Counted from the first letter of the stretch, positions 1 to 10,823 are shown. The stretch: DNA of 64,000 bases from Allocoleopsis franciscana PCC 7113 (GCF_000317515.1 NC_019738.1:1029501-1093500); one strand, 5' to 3'. The notes: generated from the letters alone by a model not told the origin. Numbers and translations: made by a program.

Positions 1-606
1 CCCCTGGATGTGGCTTATGAATTTTTAAATGCTTTCTTGGGCTTCCTCGGCCCCCTAACATTATTTGTATTGCCGGTTCTCTCGATGGGGCTATATGCCG
101 AGGAACGTAAATACGGAACGTTAGAACTATTGGCAACCTCCCCCATTACCAATTGGGTGGTAGCGGTCGGGAAGTTATTGGGCGTGCTAGCGTTTTTCAC
201 GTTCATGATCCTGCCCTTGCTAGTTTATGAAGCGATCGCGCTCTCGTCTACCAATCCCCCCCTTGCCCCCGCTGTCCCCTTACTCGCTCACGCTGGATTA
301 ATCTTATTAGCGGCTTCAATCCTCTCATTAGGAATGTTTATTTCTTCCCTAACTGACAGCACAATTGTGGCAGCTTTCATCACCTTTGGGCTGAATATTT
401 TCCTGTGGGTGATTGGTTGGGTTGCCCAAAGTGTCAAAGGCCCCATCGGTGAAGCCATCGGTCATTTATCGTTGCTGGAAAACTATAACAACCTTGTTAG
501 AGGCATCCTCGACCCTAGTAGTCTAATTTTATTCGCCAGTTACATTATTCTGGGGATATTTTTAACGGCTCAATCTATTGATGCATTACGCTTCCAGCGC
601 ACTTAA
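1..606 (+). CDS. ABC-2 type transporter permease, 3' part only
   Basis: The reading frame is open from base 1, so the gene begins before the window and only the last ~200 residues are present. Several hydrophobic helices are visible, with the 'YAEERKYGTLELLATSP' stretch typical of ABC-2 permeases of the gliding/Nos type between the first two. Such proteins form the membrane channel of an ABC exporter; the ATPase partner would lie upstream, outside the window. The next two genes (GldG-like, DUF4340) run the same way, which matches the usual permease-GldG-DUF4340 order in cyanobacteria. The substrate is unknown. A GTG at base 10 is in frame but is internal. Confidence 0.85.
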   Translation, partial: PLDVAYEFLNAFLGFLGPLTLFVLPVLSMGLYAEERKYGTLELLATSPITNWVVAVGKLLGVLAFFTFMILPLLVYEAIALSSTNPPLAPAVPLLAHAGLILLAASILSLGMFISSLTDSTIVAAFITFGLNIFLWVIGWVAQSVKGPIGEAIGHLSLLENYNNLVRGILDPSSLILFASYIILGIFLTAQSIDALRFQRT

Positions 607-660
607 GTCAATAGTCTGTTGGGATTTAGAATTGGGAACTGGAAGGGCAACAGACCCGAT

Positions 661-722
661 GAAATTCTCTATTACCCATTACCCATTCCTGAAGACTAAT
701 GACTAATAACTAATAATTAATG
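661..722. repeat. Short tandem A/T-rich repeats before the GldG-like gene
   Basis: The spacer holds ATTACCC twice, then ACTAAT/ACTAATA units repeated up to the ATG. Short iterated heptamers of this kind are common in filamentous cyanobacterial spacers. No promoter can be singled out. Confidence 0.5.
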
Positions 723-2564
723 ACGACTATGAAGACCATTGCCAAAAAACAGAAAACGAATTATTTTAAATACCTGTTTTGGCTCGGCCCGATCCTGAGC
801 ATCATGGGTCTAAGTGCCAGAGCGGTTGCTGGTCAATGGTCGCCAGTCGCTTTGGGGTTGCTGATTGCTGGACTGGTCATGATCGGATTGTGGCTGATCT
901 TGGTAGGCAGTTCACCCGGCTTTTGGGGACGCCGTTCCACTCAAGCCGGAACCAATGCCATTATCGCCACCCTGGCAATGATTATAATTTTGGGGCTGAT
1001 TAACTTTTTAGCCGTTCGCTATGGGCAGCGAATCGACTTAACAGAAAACCAGCTCTTTACCCTCTCGCCCTTGTCGCAACGGGTGGTGAAAACATTGCAG
1101 CAACCCGTGAAGGTTTGGATGTTTTCTGGGACGCCTAACCCAGCGGACTTAGAATTGCTCAGAAATTACCGTCGCTATGGATCGAATTTGGAATATGAGT
1201 TTGTTGACCCGCAGTTAAAACCGGGACTGGCTCAAAAGTTTGACGTTAAGTTACCTGGAGAAGTTCACCTAGAGTATGGTCAAGACCGAAAATTGGTACA
1301 AACGGTCAACGAGGCAGAGCGTTTGTCGGAAATCAAGCTGACCAATAGTCTTGAACAATTGACGAGCGATCGCATCGATAAAGTTTACTTCCTCCAAGGG
1401 CATGGAGAACGCCCCTTAGAAGAGGTAGAAGGTGGACTTTCTCAAGCAGTCAGTGCCTTAAAAGATAAAAATTTTACCCCCCTACCGCTCAACTTAGCTG
1501 AGCGCACAGAAGTTCCTAAAGATGCTTCTCTAGTCGTTGTTGCCGGTCCTAAGCGGGCGCTGTTTGAGCCAGAAGTTCAAGCGTTGAACAATTATCTTTC
1601 CACCGGCGGCAGCTTACTATTGATGATTGACCCGGAAATCAATGCTGGACTGGATAGCTTATTAACCGATTGGGGAGTCAACCTAGAGCGTCAGATTGTG
1701 ATTGATGCTTCAGGGGAGGGGCGTGTCGTCGGACTTGGCCCTGCCACACCCCTGGTTACCACCTACGGCAATCATCCCATTACCAGAGATTTTGGAAATA
1801 ACTACTCTCTCTATCCAGTAGCGCGACCGGTAGAGGTGACTCCCGTACAAGGCGTTACAGAAACTCCCCTGTTGCGGACGAGTGAGCAGAGTTGGGCTGA
1901 AAGTACCCCTGAGACGCAACCCCTACAATTCGATCCAAAAAGCGATCGCCCAGGCCCTTTAACCCTAGCCGTTGCCTTAAGCCGCAAAGCTATACCCCCA
2001 TCAGCTTTACCCACACCAACACCGCAGGCAACGGCAAGTCCTGGGGCATCTCCTTTCCCAACAGCCTCCCCTACAGGGCAAGCCCCAGCCTCACCCACAC
2101 CAATACCGCAGGCAACGGCAAGTCCTGGGGCATCTCCTTCCCCAACAGCCTCCCCTACAGGGCAAGTCCCAGCCTCACCCACACCAATACCGCAGGCAAC
2201 GGCAAGTCCTGGGGCATCTCCTTCGCCGTCACCGTCTCCAACCGGACAAGCGTCCCCTTCATTCGTCAATGAAAAACCCATCGATAAGAGGACATCTGAG
2301 TCAAGACTCGTTGTGATCGGCAACTCCAGTTTTAGTAGCAATGGTTGGTTTGAGCAGCAACTGAATGGAGATGTTTTTCTCAACTCCATTAGTTGGTTAA
2401 GCAATCGGGACGATCAAACCTTGTCCATCCGTCCCAAAGAACAGAAAAACCGTCGCATTAACTTAACATCCATGCAAGCTGGAGTACTCGGTTGGACAGG
2501 ATTATTGATTATGCCTTTACTGGGTTTGATGACAGCGGCAGTCATGTGGTGGCGACGCCGTTAA
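720..2564 (+). CDS. GldG-like ABC transporter auxiliary protein with a Pro/Ser/Thr repeat insert
   Basis: 614 residues. Three hydrophobic segments lie in the first ~100 residues, followed by the GldG-family motif 'IDLTENQLFTLSPLSQ', then a large extracytoplasmic domain with 'FLQGHGE' and 'LLLMIDPE' stretches, and a last membrane helix close to the C-terminus ending in RRR. This is the architecture of Gldg-family proteins that accompany ABC-2 permeases; their exact role is not settled. At about residues 425-510 a Pro/Ala/Ser/Thr-rich stretch is inserted between the soluble domain and its last conserved part ('RLVVIGNSSFSSNGWF'). It consists of about three 84-bp DNA repeats (around 2006-2255). 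It probably forms an operon with the genes on either side. Confidence 0.85.
   Translation: MTTMKTIAKKQKTNYFKYLFWLGPILSIMGLSARAVAGQWSPVALGLLIAGLVMIGLWLILVGSSPGFWGRRSTQAGTNAIIATLAMIIILGLINFLAVRYGQRIDLTENQLFTLSPLSQRVVKTLQQPVKVWMFSGTPNPADLELLRNYRRYGSNLEYEFVDPQLKPGLAQKFDVKLPGEVHLEYGQDRKLVQTVNEAERLSEIKLTNSLEQLTSDRIDKVYFLQGHGERPLEEVEGGLSQAVSALKDKNFTPLPLNLAERTEVPKDASLVVVAGPKRALFEPEVQALNNYLSTGGSLLLMIDPEINAGLDSLLTDWGVNLERQIVIDASGEGRVVGLGPATPLVTTYGNHPITRDFGNNYSLYPVARPVEVTPVQGVTETPLLRTSEQSWAESTPETQPLQFDPKSDRPGPLTLAVALSRKAIPPSALPTPTPQATASPGASPFPTASPTGQAPASPTPIPQATASPGASPSPTASPTGQVPASPTPIPQATASPGASPSPSPSPTGQASPSFVNEKPIDKRTSESRLVVIGNSSFSSNGWFEQQLNGDVFLNSISWLSNRDDQTLSIRPKEQKNRRINLTSMQAGVLGWTGLLIMPLLGLMTAAVMWWRRR
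2006..2255 (+). repeat. 84-bp tandem repeats inside the GldG-like gene
   Basis: About three copies of an 84-bp unit (28 residues) encode Pro/Ala/Ser/Thr-rich sequence. The string accgcaggca recurs at 2021, 2105 and 2189, exactly 84 bp apart. The reverse strand is open through the array only because of codon bias. Confidence 0.85.
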
Positions 2565-2652
2565 GGTTGAACGTTGGCAAGTTGTTAGCGCAGCACCGGA
2601 GTTCATACCAGGACGAAATCTAAGTTGAAAGTTGAGATTTAGAAACTTCTAG

Positions 2653-2697
2653 CCTTCAACTTCAAAACCTTCAACTTTAAAACCTTCAACTTTAAAA
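2653..2697. repeat. 15-bp tandem repeat, three copies
   Basis: CCTTCAACTTYAAAA occurs three times head to tail just before the DUF4340 gene. An inverted AAGTTGAA lies about 30 bp upstream, so the spacer could fold. It is probably a cyanobacterial short tandem repeat with no known function. Confidence 0.8.
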
Positions 2698-2722
2698 TCT
2701 GCTAACTTTCAACCCCTTGAGT

Positions 2723-3760
2723 ATGAAGCTACAGCGGACAACTCTAGTTTTATTAATCACAGCAACGTTACTGGGTGGTGTTGTTTATTACTCTGAAACT
2801 CAGCGTGCCCAAAACCAGGAAGCGACTAAGACTACAAAAGAACCCATTTTTTCGTTTAAAGAAGACCAGATTCAATCTGTGACTCTTTACACCGCTCAAG
2901 AAACTTTGGAATTTGATCGAGTCAGTGGGAAAACAACGAATTGGCGAATGAAGCAGCCTAAAGAGGCTCCAGCAAGTGATGCGGCTGTCGCTTTTTTGTT
3001 GAATTTGCTAGCAGAAGGAAAAAGCGATCGCTCTTTTTTTGTGCCGACAAAAGATCGTCAGGAGTATGGATTTGATCAACCCTTTGCAACTGTCAAGGTA
3101 CAGCTAAATAATAAGGAAAATTATCGGTTAATTTTAGGCAAACCCGACTTTAATCGCAGTTTTATCTATGCTCATGTAGCTCCAGCACCACAATCACAAT
3201 CACCTGAGCAGTTAAAAGTTCTGTTAGTCCCGATAGACTTTGAGTATGCCGTAAATCGCCCGATTTCGGAATGGCAGAGCCAATCGGAAAAACCTAAGAG
3301 TCCAACACCATCACCAACTTCTGCAAGTCCCAAACCTTCACCATCAGCGACTGCAAGTCCAAAGGTATCACCGACTTCTGCAAGTCCCAAACCTTCACCA
3401 TCAGCGACTGCAAGTCCAAAGGTATCACCGACTTCTACAACTCCCAAACCTTCACCATCAGCGACTGCAAGTCCGAAGGTATCACCGACTTCTACAACTC
3501 CCAAACCTTCACCATCAGCGACTGCAAGTCCGAAACCTTCACCAACTTCTGCAAGTCCCAAGCCTTCACCATCAGCGACTGCAAGTCCGAAACCTTCACC
3601 AACTCCAAGTCCCAAACCTTCACCATCTGCTGAGAAGCCGAAACCTTCACCAACTCCAAGTCCCAAACCTTCACCATCTGCTGAGAAGCCGAAACCTTCG
3701 CCAACTCCAAGTCCCAAACCTTCACCATCTGCTGAGAAGCCGAAACCTTCGCCGACTTAA
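2723..3760 (+). CDS. DUF4340-domain protein with long Ser/Pro/Lys C-terminal repeats
   Basis: About 345 residues from the ATG at 2723; a TTG two codons earlier is possible but less likely. An N-terminal hydrophobic helix (signal anchor) is followed by a DUF4340-type domain ('[13 protein letters not shown]', '[14 protein letters not shown]', '[14 protein letters not shown]') to about residue 190. From there to the stop the protein is almost entirely [13 protein letters not shown]-like repeat, first in 57-bp units, then 51-bp units with [10 protein letters not shown]. The repeat tail replaces whatever normally follows the domain, and the stop lies inside a repeat. DUF4340 proteins usually sit beside GldG-like genes, as here. 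The function is unknown; it is probably an extracytoplasmic part of the same export complex. Confidence 0.75.
   Translation: MKLQRTTLVLLITATLLGGVVYYSETQRAQNQEATKTTKEPIFSFKEDQIQSVTLYTAQETLEFDRVSGKTTNWRMKQPKEAPASDAAVAFLLNLLAEGKSDRSFFVPTKDRQEYGFDQPFATVKVQLNNKENYRLILGKPDFNRSFIYAHVAPAPQSQSPEQLKVLLVPIDFEYAVNRPISEWQSQSEKPKSPTPSPTSASPKPSPSATASPKVSPTSASPKPSPSATASPKVSPTSTTPKPSPSATASPKVSPTSTTPKPSPSATASPKPSPTSASPKPSPSATASPKPSPTPSPKPSPSAEKPKPSPTPSPKPSPSAEKPKPSPTPSPKPSPSAEKPKPSPT
3300..3757 (+). repeat. 57-bp and 51-bp tandem repeats in the DUF4340 gene
   Basis: In-frame repeats encode Ser/Pro/Lys/Ala/Thr. The 57-bp unit begins near 3317, and the last three copies are 51 bp and contain GCTGAGAAGCCGAAACC. 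The array reaches the stop codon. Two long antisense open frames across it are by-products. Confidence 0.85.
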
Positions 3761-3775
3761 GACCCTGATACTATG

Positions 3776-4864
3776 CTACTTAGAACTTAAAACTTCTTTA
3801 AGGGCGTCGTAAGCCGGCTTGGGGCGATAAGAGGCATCAAAAATGAGGGGTGCCTCTACCTCGCCCGTTACATCAGCAATCCAAGTATATCGGTCTGTAA
3901 ATCCCCAAGTAATGAGTGCTGTACATTTTTTAGCCTGTAAACACACCCTGAGGAGATCACTATAAGCTTTCGCTTGTTTTGCCAAACGCTCTTCTAAACT
4001 CCCTTTACCATCCTGAATTTTCATGTCCAATTCAGTGAACTGCACCGCTAAACCCAGTTGATTGAAGCGATCAAAGTTTTGAGCAAGGGAGTCCAGCTTC
4101 GGTAAATAGCTTAATCCTAAGTGAGATTGGAAACCGACCCCATCAATCGGTACACCACGCTGTAGCATCCCTGAAACTAAAGTATAGACGCCATCTGACT
4201 TTTGATTAATCTCCTCCGTCATGTACTCCCCATAAAATAACTTGGCTTGTGGGTCAGCTTCATGCGCCCACTGAAAAGCCATATCAATATATTCAGGGCC
4301 AATATTTCGCAGCCAAATCGTATCACGCAAAGAGCCATCTCGATTGATGGCTTCATTCACGACATCCCAAGTAGGAATTTGACCTCGATAACGACCGACT
4401 AATGTTTTGACGTGGGTTTCTAAAATTTTGATCAATTCGTCTCGGCTGAAGTTGCCTTCATTAATCCATTTAGGTAATGAATAGTGCCAGACCAAAGGAT
4501 GACCGCGCACTTCCATATTATTGTCTTTGGCAAAGTTGATTAATGTATCGACTTGACCAAATTCGTAGCGATCAGGCGTTGGATGCACAAACTCAAATTT
4601 CCAAGCATTTTCGGGTACTAAGATTTCAAACTCGCGTGCTAGAACCTCTCGGTAGTTGGGATCGTTCATGAAGGGACCCAAGTTGACTGAGGTACCAATG
4701 CCTATTCCTCGCTTTTGAGCCAGGGAACGCAGCGAAGGCTCGGATGTTTCTGCGGTGGGTGCGGCTGAAGGGGTTGCTACTGATGGTGCGGCACTGCCCC
4801 TAAATAACATCAAAAAGGGCACCCAGACAAAAACAATTAAAGCAATTAATAGACGGTACTTCAT
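3776..4864 (-). CDS. Endo-1,4-beta-xylanase, glycoside hydrolase family 10
   Basis: 362 residues. An N-terminal hydrophobic segment (residues 4-24) suggests export or a membrane anchor, followed by a short Ala/Pro/Thr linker. The GH10 barrel shows 'RGHPLVWH' (120-127), 'TWDVVNEAI' with the acid/base Glu171, 'GVGFQSH', and 'QFTELDM' with the nucleophile Glu278, plus 'ITWGFTDRYTW' near the end. Both catalytic glutamates are present, so an active retaining xylanase or related glycanase is expected. The usual 'NDYN' block is replaced by 'GEYM'. It converges with the DUF4340 gene, 15 bp away. Likely substrates are plant or algal xylan or the cell's own sheath polysaccharide; this is inference. Confidence 0.9.
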   Translation of the reverse strand: MKYRLLIALIVFVWVPFLMLFRGSAAPSVATPSAAPTAETSEPSLRSLAQKRGIGIGTSVNLGPFMNDPNYREVLAREFEILVPENAWKFEFVHPTPDRYEFGQVDTLINFAKDNNMEVRGHPLVWHYSLPKWINEGNFSRDELIKILETHVKTLVGRYRGQIPTWDVVNEAINRDGSLRDTIWLRNIGPEYIDMAFQWAHEADPQAKLFYGEYMTEEINQKSDGVYTLVSGMLQRGVPIDGVGFQSHLGLSYLPKLDSLAQNFDRFNQLGLAVQFTELDMKIQDGKGSLEERLAKQAKAYSDLLRVCLQAKKCTALITWGFTDRYTWIADVTGEVEAPLIFDASYRPKPAYDALKEVLSSK

Positions 4865-5175
4865 ACAAGTATCTTTAATCTTATTTTTTGATGAGTTTTG
4901 AATTAAACATTGGATTTCATCCTAAGAATTAAATGTAATTTATTTAGAAGACCTAATTAACTCAAAACTCATAAATTTTAATCAAGGCTGAAGTGTTAAG
5001 TCTGAAGTATAAAAATATTCAGAATTAACACTTTTTTAGAGGTCAACTTTCCTACCCATTCACAACAGCTAACGGTAGGTTTTTAGGTAAAAATCAACCT
5101 TTACTTATAGCGAAAAGAATGAAGATTGTAACGCTTCATCCTTCTTACTTCATCCTTGCTAAAAGGGTTCTATGT
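4865..5175. other. Hairpin-rich spacer between pnp and the xylanase gene
   Basis: 311 bp without a gene. It holds a long inverted repeat (4891-4906 with 4957-4972, 15 of 16 positions pair), a second stem-loop ending in a T-run (4991-5037), and a third (CCTACC 5051-5056 with GGTAGG 5074-5079, followed by TTTTT). CTTCATCCTT is repeated near 5137 and 5150. The xylanase promoter (minus strand) must also lie here. Confidence 0.6.
4991..5037 (+). terminator. Strong intrinsic-terminator-like hairpin, plus-strand orientation
   Basis: AAGTGTTAA (4991-4999) pairs with TTAACACTT (5025-5033), and inside it TCTGAA pairs with TTCAGA, followed by a run of T to 5037. The T-run is on the plus-strand side, but both flanking genes are on the minus strand. 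It would therefore end an unannotated plus-strand transcript, or act only as an RNA fold in the pnp 3' end. Confidence 0.55.
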
Positions 5176-7329
5176 CTAGGTCATCGCTGCCGCTTCCCGC
5201 GCTGCTGCGGCTTCGTCTGGGTGAATGCCTAAACGAGTGAGATTGACGCGCCCTTTACTGTCAATTTCTCGAACTTTAACCACAACTTCATCCCCGACCG
5301 CGACCTCATCCTCTACTCGACCGACGCGATAGTCCGCGAGTTGAGAAATGTGGATCATGCCTTCTTTCCCAGGCAGCAATTCTACAAAAGCACCAATGGG
5401 AATAATCCGAGTGACGCGACCAGAATAGACATCCCCTTCATTCAGCTTCCGGGTCATGCCTTGAATGATGTTAATTGCCTTTTTGGCCTTTTCACCATCG
5501 ACCGCAGAAACGGTAATCGTACCGTCGTCTTCAATATCCACCTTGGCCCCGGTTTGTTCGGTAATCCCCTTAATGGTCTTACCGCCAGGTCCAATCACCA
5601 GACCAATCAGGTCTGGATCAATCCTCATCGTTAGCAGGCGAGGCGCGAAAGGCGACAACTCTGTACGGGGTTTGTCTAGGGCTACAAGCATTTTCTCCAG
5701 GATATGCAGTCGCGCCGGTCGGGCTTGCTTAATGGCTTCGGAAATCACATCCATCGACAAACCAGTGATTTTCATGTCCATTTGCAAAGCCGTGATCCCG
5801 GTATCAGTACCGGCGACTTTGAAATCCATGTCACCCAAAAAGTCTTCAATGCCTTGAATATCGGTGAGAATCCGGACTTCATCCCCTTCTTTAATCAGAC
5901 CCATGGCTGCGCCACTCACTGGCTTCGTCAGGGGTACGCCAGCATCCATCAATGCCAGGGTAGACCCACAAACCGAACCCATCGAGGTCGAACCATTGGA
6001 AGAAAGTACCTCCGACACGACCCGAAGGACGTAAGGGAAGTCTTCTTGGGGGGGTAAGACGGGGACTATCGCGCGTTCGGCTAAAGCACCGTGACCGATT
6101 TCCCGGCGTCCGGGCGATCGCATCGGTTTGGTTTCCCCAACTGAATAAGGTGGGAAATTGTAATGATGCAGATAGCGCTTATCTTCTTCGGGGTTGAGGT
6201 CATCCAGCTTTTGAGCATCGCCTGGGGTTCCCAAGGTTGCCGTGGATAACACTTGAGTGAGTCCCCGGTTAAACAAAGCACTGCCATGGACTCGCTGGGG
6301 CAATAAACCGACCTTACAAGAGACGGGGCGCACTTCATCGAGTTTGCGACCATCAACCCGAACGCCTTCTTCAACAATCTGACGGCGCATCAGTTGTTTG
6401 GTAATGTCTTTGAAAATCTTGCCGACTGCTTTATCATCTTCCGTTGCGGCGACTCGAACCGGTTCGTCTTCGGGTAATTCGGCGATGGCTGCCACAACCG
6501 AATTCGCTTTGATTTCATCTAAAGCGGTATCCCGACTGTGTTTGTCGAGGTCAAATTGCGAGAGAATTCCTTTGATTTGAGTCGTTGCGCGATCGCGGAT
6601 AAATTGCTCTAGGGTGGTATCTCCCACCGGTGGTTCGGCGATGGTCACCTCAATGCCTAAAGATGCCATCAACTCGCGCTGGGCTTCAATTAAGTCCCGC
6701 ACCGCCTCGTAGCCAAAGTCGATCGCCTCAATAATATCCTGCTCTGGCAGTTGGTTGGCACCGGCTTCTACCATAATCACGCCATCGGGGGAACCGGCGA
6801 CGATCAAATCCAAGTCTCCCGACTCAATTTCTCTGTACGTTGGGTTGATGATAAAGTCATCACCGACTAAACCGACTCGCACGGCTGCCATCGGCCCATA
6901 AAATGGAATCTTGGCTTGTAATACTGCGATCGAAGCTCCCGTTACCGCCAAAACATCGGGTGGTACCTGTTCATCCATGGACAGGGTAGTTGCTACGATT
7001 TGAATATCATCTCGAAGCCAACTGGGGAATAGGGGGCGCAGGGGACGGTCAATCAGACGGCTGGTGAGCGTCACCTTTTCTGGCGGACGACCTTCCCGTC
7101 GCAGAAATCCACCTGGAATCCGACCAGCCGCATAGAGTCGTTCCTCGTAATCAACCAACAAGGGAAGAAAATCTATGCCTTCTCGGCCTTGGGCGCGTGT
7201 TGCTGTTACTAAAACTGCCGTGTCGCCCGACTGAATCAGCACGGAACCACCGGCTTGTGGGGCAAGTAGACCCACTTTCAGTCGAATATCCCGTCCGTCG
7301 AAGGATATTGACTTGTCTAACTCTACCAT
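5176..7329 (-). CDS. pnp: Polyribonucleotide nucleotidyltransferase (PNPase)
   Basis: About 717 residues. PNPase degrades RNA phosphorolytically from the 3' end, and in cyanobacteria it may also add tails. Two RNase PH-like halves are visible (first with '[12 protein letters not shown]' and '[11 protein letters not shown]', second with '[13 protein letters not shown]' and '[15 protein letters not shown]'), then a KH domain ('[15 protein letters not shown]') and an S1 domain ('[33 protein letters not shown]' region). The start is placed at the ATG giving MVELDKS, because AGAAGGA lies 11 bases before it. An in-frame ATG nine codons upstream has no such site, which would place the ribosome site inside the coding region. 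Confidence 0.97.
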   Translation of the reverse strand: MVELDKSISFDGRDIRLKVGLLAPQAGGSVLIQSGDTAVLVTATRAQGREGIDFLPLLVDYEERLYAAGRIPGGFLRREGRPPEKVTLTSRLIDRPLRPLFPSWLRDDIQIVATTLSMDEQVPPDVLAVTGASIAVLQAKIPFYGPMAAVRVGLVGDDFIINPTYREIESGDLDLIVAGSPDGVIMVEAGANQLPEQDIIEAIDFGYEAVRDLIEAQRELMASLGIEVTIAEPPVGDTTLEQFIRDRATTQIKGILSQFDLDKHSRDTALDEIKANSVVAAIAELPEDEPVRVAATEDDKAVGKIFKDITKQLMRRQIVEEGVRVDGRKLDEVRPVSCKVGLLPQRVHGSALFNRGLTQVLSTATLGTPGDAQKLDDLNPEEDKRYLHHYNFPPYSVGETKPMRSPGRREIGHGALAERAIVPVLPPQEDFPYVLRVVSEVLSSNGSTSMGSVCGSTLALMDAGVPLTKPVSGAAMGLIKEGDEVRILTDIQGIEDFLGDMDFKVAGTDTGITALQMDMKITGLSMDVISEAIKQARPARLHILEKMLVALDKPRTELSPFAPRLLTMRIDPDLIGLVIGPGGKTIKGITEQTGAKVDIEDDGTITVSAVDGEKAKKAINIIQGMTRKLNEGDVYSGRVTRIIPIGAFVELLPGKEGMIHISQLADYRVGRVEDEVAVGDEVVVKVREIDSKGRVNLTRLGIHPDEAAAAREAAAMT

Positions 7330-7537
7330 TGAGTACTTTGTCCTTCTCTCTATCATGTTCTTTTGTATGTTGCAATCGTAACACTTATGTACTAAGGCTG
7401 ACTGGGGATAGATGATCGTTATTTAAGAGGTCAAAACAATAGCAGACTGGAAAATGAGTCATTAGTTAGAAGGACTAAATTTAAGCACTTCAGACACGAT
7501 TATTGGCGTTTGGTACATAACTCAAAATTTTTTACAG

Positions 7538-10500
7538 ATGGCGATTTTACAGGGCAGTTGGATATCGGGTGGAAATAGTGGGCATCTCTTCATTTGGGGG
7601 GAAACCTGGCGTACTAAGGCCTCTTTAGGGTCTTCATCTGCAAATGGTGCTTTATCTCATCCCTTCGCAATGACGCAGGCGGAATTAACGTCTTTTTTGC
7701 GTTTTCATCGTCTTTCTATCGATCAATTTATCGAAACCTCTGGGAGTTCTCGCCCAAATCGCCATCAGCCGGTGCAACAGAGTCAACCCAACAAATGGCA
7801 AGCTAAAGTTATAGCTTTACCGACCCAAACAGCATCCCCGGAAGGGGCATATCCCCTACTGTCTACCCAAAGCCTATTAGACAATAGCGATGACCCACCT
7901 CTAGAATGGCAACTCTGGACAGTCGAAGGGTTTTGCCTGGAACCTGCGGAGGCGGTAAAACTCCTACAAGCGCTACCCCTTGGCTCTTTTCAAGCCGCTG
8001 ACGCTTATGTGGGAGGCTCACTGCGCTTTTGGTCACAAGTCATGCGGTGGAGTTTGGATCTGCTGAGTCGATGTAAGTTTTTACCGGGATTGTACCGACA
8101 ACCCAATGGTGAGGCGGTTGCAGGTTGGCAACCCCTACTCGACAGTGCTATAGACCAAGCGCGTTTAGAAAAGTTTACCCAACTTATGCCCTCGTCTTGT
8201 CGAGCTTATCAGGAACTAGGGACGGGAGACGGCGGACAAGGGGGACAAGGGGGACAAGGCAGAGACTTGACGGCTTTATCTGCCATCCCCCCTGAGGAAT
8301 TACTACTAGCTTTCTTGAGTTGTGTCGTTGATGTTCAAGTGCGTCATTGGGTACAAGCTCAAGCTTTGCCAGAGACAGAATCCACCGTACAAGAGTGGCT
8401 GCGAAGTCTCTCCATAACCTCTGATCCCCTTGAGGCACCTCCCGAAGCGGTAGCCAGACTAGAAGCCGCATTACAAACCTGGACAACTCCACTCCAACAA
8501 AACTTAGTTGCACCCACCTCCCAAAGCTTAAGACAAAATCTATGGCGCACCTGCTTTGCGCTCAAACCCCCAACTGCGGGCGAAACCAACTGGCAGTTGG
8601 AATACTGCTTACAAGCCGTGGATCATCCAGACTTTTTGGTAGATGCCAAAACAATATGGAGCCAGCCAGCCGAGCAATTGCAATATCAAGGACGAACCAT
8701 TGAGCAACCTCAGGAGACATTCCTCAGAGGTTTAGGATTGGCTACCCGCCTCTATCCCCCCATCGAACCCAGCTTACATCAACCCCGTCCTCAGTCTTGT
8801 GAGCTAACGCCCATCGAGGTGTATGAGTTCATTCGGGCGAGTGCTTGGCGGTTACAAGACAATGGTTTAGGAATTGTCATGCCACCCGGATTAGCGCCGG
8901 GAGCAGGAGCCAAACGCCTGGGAATCAGCATTAGTGCTGAGGTGGCACAATCCAAGCAGAAAGAGCGTTTGGGGTTGCAAAGCCTGCTCAAGTTCAAATG
9001 GGATCTGGCAATTGGCGATAAAACGATCTCGAAAAAAGAGTTTGATCGCCTGATGTCGCTTCAATCTCCGATTGTAGAAGTCGGTGGCGAATGGATTGCT
9101 CTGCAACCCTCCGATGTAAAAGCCGCTCAAGCTATTTTTGCCACCTCCCAAGAGGAAATGACGCTGCGTGTAGAAGATGCTTTGCGCCTCAGTACGGGTG
9201 ACACCACCACCCTGGCAAAACTGCCAGTGGTTAAATTTGAGGCATCCGGGGCACTGCAAGAGTTGATTACCAATCTCACAGGTAATCAATCGGTTGAGCT
9301 GATTGAGACACCCGAAGGTTTTCATGGCACTTTACGACCTTACCAATTACGAGGCGCTAGTTGGCTGGCTTTCTTAGAACGATGGGGCTTGGGTGCTTGC
9401 CTCGCGGACGATATGGGATTGGGAAAAACGATTCAGACTATTGCCTTTCTGCTGCATCTCAAACAGCAGGAGGTATTAGAATCACCCACGCTCCTCGTTT
9501 GCCCAACTTCGGTGTTAGGGAACTGGGAACGAGAAGTTAAAAAATTTGGTTCCTCTTTAAAAGTAATCGTTCATCATGGGGATAAACGACTCAAAGGCAA
9601 AGCATTTGCTAGAGCCGTTAAGGATAAACAATTAGTGATTACCAGCTATCCCTTACTGTTTCGAGATGCTACCACCCTTGAGGATATTTCCTGGCAAGGT
9701 GTGGTGTTGGATGAAGCCCAAAATATTAAAAATCCATCAGCGAAGCAATCAAAAGCTGCCAGGGAACTCAAGGCAGGATTTCGGATTGCCTTAACGGGGA
9801 CACCCATAGAAAATCGCTTGTCCGAATTGTGGTCGATTTTAGATTTCCTCAATCCAGGGTATTTAGGTAATCAGCAATTTTTTCAACGCCGATTTGCCAT
9901 GCCCATTGAGAAGTTTGGGGATAGGGATTCGTTACAAACTTTGCGATCGCTGGTTCAACCTTTCATTCTTCGCCGCCTCAAAACAGACAAAGACATCATT
10001 CAAGACTTGCCTGAAAAACAAGAAATGAATGTTTTCTGTGGTCTTTCTGCGGAACAAGCGACCCTTTATCAAAAATTGGTGGATGAGTCTTTAACTGAAA
10101 TTGAATCATCTGAAGGGATTAAGCGTCACGGGTTGATTTTGACATTACTCCTAAGACTCAAGCAAGTTTGTAATCATCCAGCACAATACCTGAAAGAGAA
10201 AAACTTAGGAGAGGCTAAGCGCTCAGGAAAATTACTGCGCCTACAGGAAATGTTAGAAGAGGCAATTTCTGAAGGCGACAGAGCTTTAATTTTCACTCAA
10301 TTTGCGGAGTGGGGCAAACTTCTCCAACCTTATTTAGAGAAACAATTGGGTTGGGAAACGTTGTTCTTGTATGGCTCAACGAAGAAACAACAACGAGAGG
10401 AGATGGTTGACCGTTTCCAAAACGACCCTGAAGGTCCAAGGATTCTACTTCTCTCTCTCAAAGCGGGTGGAACAGGTCTTAATTTAACACGGGCTAATCA

Positions 10501-10768
10501 TGTTTTTCATGTTGATCGATGGTGGAATCCAGCCGTAGAAAATCAGGCAACGGATCGTGCGTTTCGGATTGGACAAACCCGAAATGTTCAGGTGCATAAA
10601 TTTGTCTGTAATGGTACGTTGGAAGAGCGAATTAACGACATCATTGAGAGTAAAAAACAACTAGCCGAACAAGCCGTAGGCGCGGGTGAAGATTGGTTAA
10701 CCGATATGGATACAGACCAGTTGCGATCGCTCTTACTGCTTGACCGTAATGCGGTAATTGATGATTAG
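7538..10768 (+). CDS. SNF2-family DEAD/DEAH-box helicase
   Basis: 1076 residues. The C-terminal half is a complete SNF2 ATPase: 'DDMGLGKT' (Walker A, ~624), 'DEAQ' (~725), '[14 protein letters not shown]', and the helicase C part ending '[21 protein letters not shown]'. The N-terminal ~500 residues form the SNF2-associated region common in bacterial homologues. A short [15 protein letters not shown] stretch (DNA around 8222-8265, GGACAAGGG repeats) interrupts it. Bacterial SNF2 proteins are ATP-driven DNA or RNA-polymerase remodelers. A SWIM-domain gene two genes downstream supports a shared pathway. The start has no clear ribosome site, so an upstream or downstream start is possible. Confidence 0.92.
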   Translation: MAILQGSWISGGNSGHLFIWGETWRTKASLGSSSANGALSHPFAMTQAELTSFLRFHRLSIDQFIETSGSSRPNRHQPVQQSQPNKWQAKVIALPTQTASPEGAYPLLSTQSLLDNSDDPPLEWQLWTVEGFCLEPAEAVKLLQALPLGSFQAADAYVGGSLRFWSQVMRWSLDLLSRCKFLPGLYRQPNGEAVAGWQPLLDSAIDQARLEKFTQLMPSSCRAYQELGTGDGGQGGQGGQGRDLTALSAIPPEELLLAFLSCVVDVQVRHWVQAQALPETESTVQEWLRSLSITSDPLEAPPEAVARLEAALQTWTTPLQQNLVAPTSQSLRQNLWRTCFALKPPTAGETNWQLEYCLQAVDHPDFLVDAKTIWSQPAEQLQYQGRTIEQPQETFLRGLGLATRLYPPIEPSLHQPRPQSCELTPIEVYEFIRASAWRLQDNGLGIVMPPGLAPGAGAKRLGISISAEVAQSKQKERLGLQSLLKFKWDLAIGDKTISKKEFDRLMSLQSPIVEVGGEWIALQPSDVKAAQAIFATSQEEMTLRVEDALRLSTGDTTTLAKLPVVKFEASGALQELITNLTGNQSVELIETPEGFHGTLRPYQLRGASWLAFLERWGLGACLADDMGLGKTIQTIAFLLHLKQQEVLESPTLLVCPTSVLGNWEREVKKFGSSLKVIVHHGDKRLKGKAFARAVKDKQLVITSYPLLFRDATTLEDISWQGVVLDEAQNIKNPSAKQSKAARELKAGFRIALTGTPIENRLSELWSILDFLNPGYLGNQQFFQRRFAMPIEKFGDRDSLQTLRSLVQPFILRRLKTDKDIIQDLPEKQEMNVFCGLSAEQATLYQKLVDESLTEIESSEGIKRHGLILTLLLRLKQVCNHPAQYLKEKNLGEAKRSGKLLRLQEMLEEAISEGDRALIFTQFAEWGKLLQPYLEKQLGWETLFLYGSTKKQQREEMVDRFQNDPEGPRILLLSLKAGGTGLNLTRANHVFHVDRWWNPAVENQATDRAFRIGQTRNVQVHKFVCNGTLEERINDIIESKKQLAEQAVGAGEDWLTDMDTDQLRSLLLLDRNAVIDD

Positions 10769-10823
10769 CTTTTCTTCTACCTTGAAGTTCCATTTGTTCA
10801 GTATCCAACGATTAGATTTTTAT

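Noticed and set aside
3172-3717. 181-residue Gly/Val/Glu-rich minus-strand frame, and a similar one at 1811-2404
   Set aside because: Antisense by-products of the Pro/Ser repeat arrays in the DUF4340 and GldG-like genes.
6081-6377. Several short frames inside pnp and other long genes
   Set aside because: Shadows in other frames of well-supported genes.
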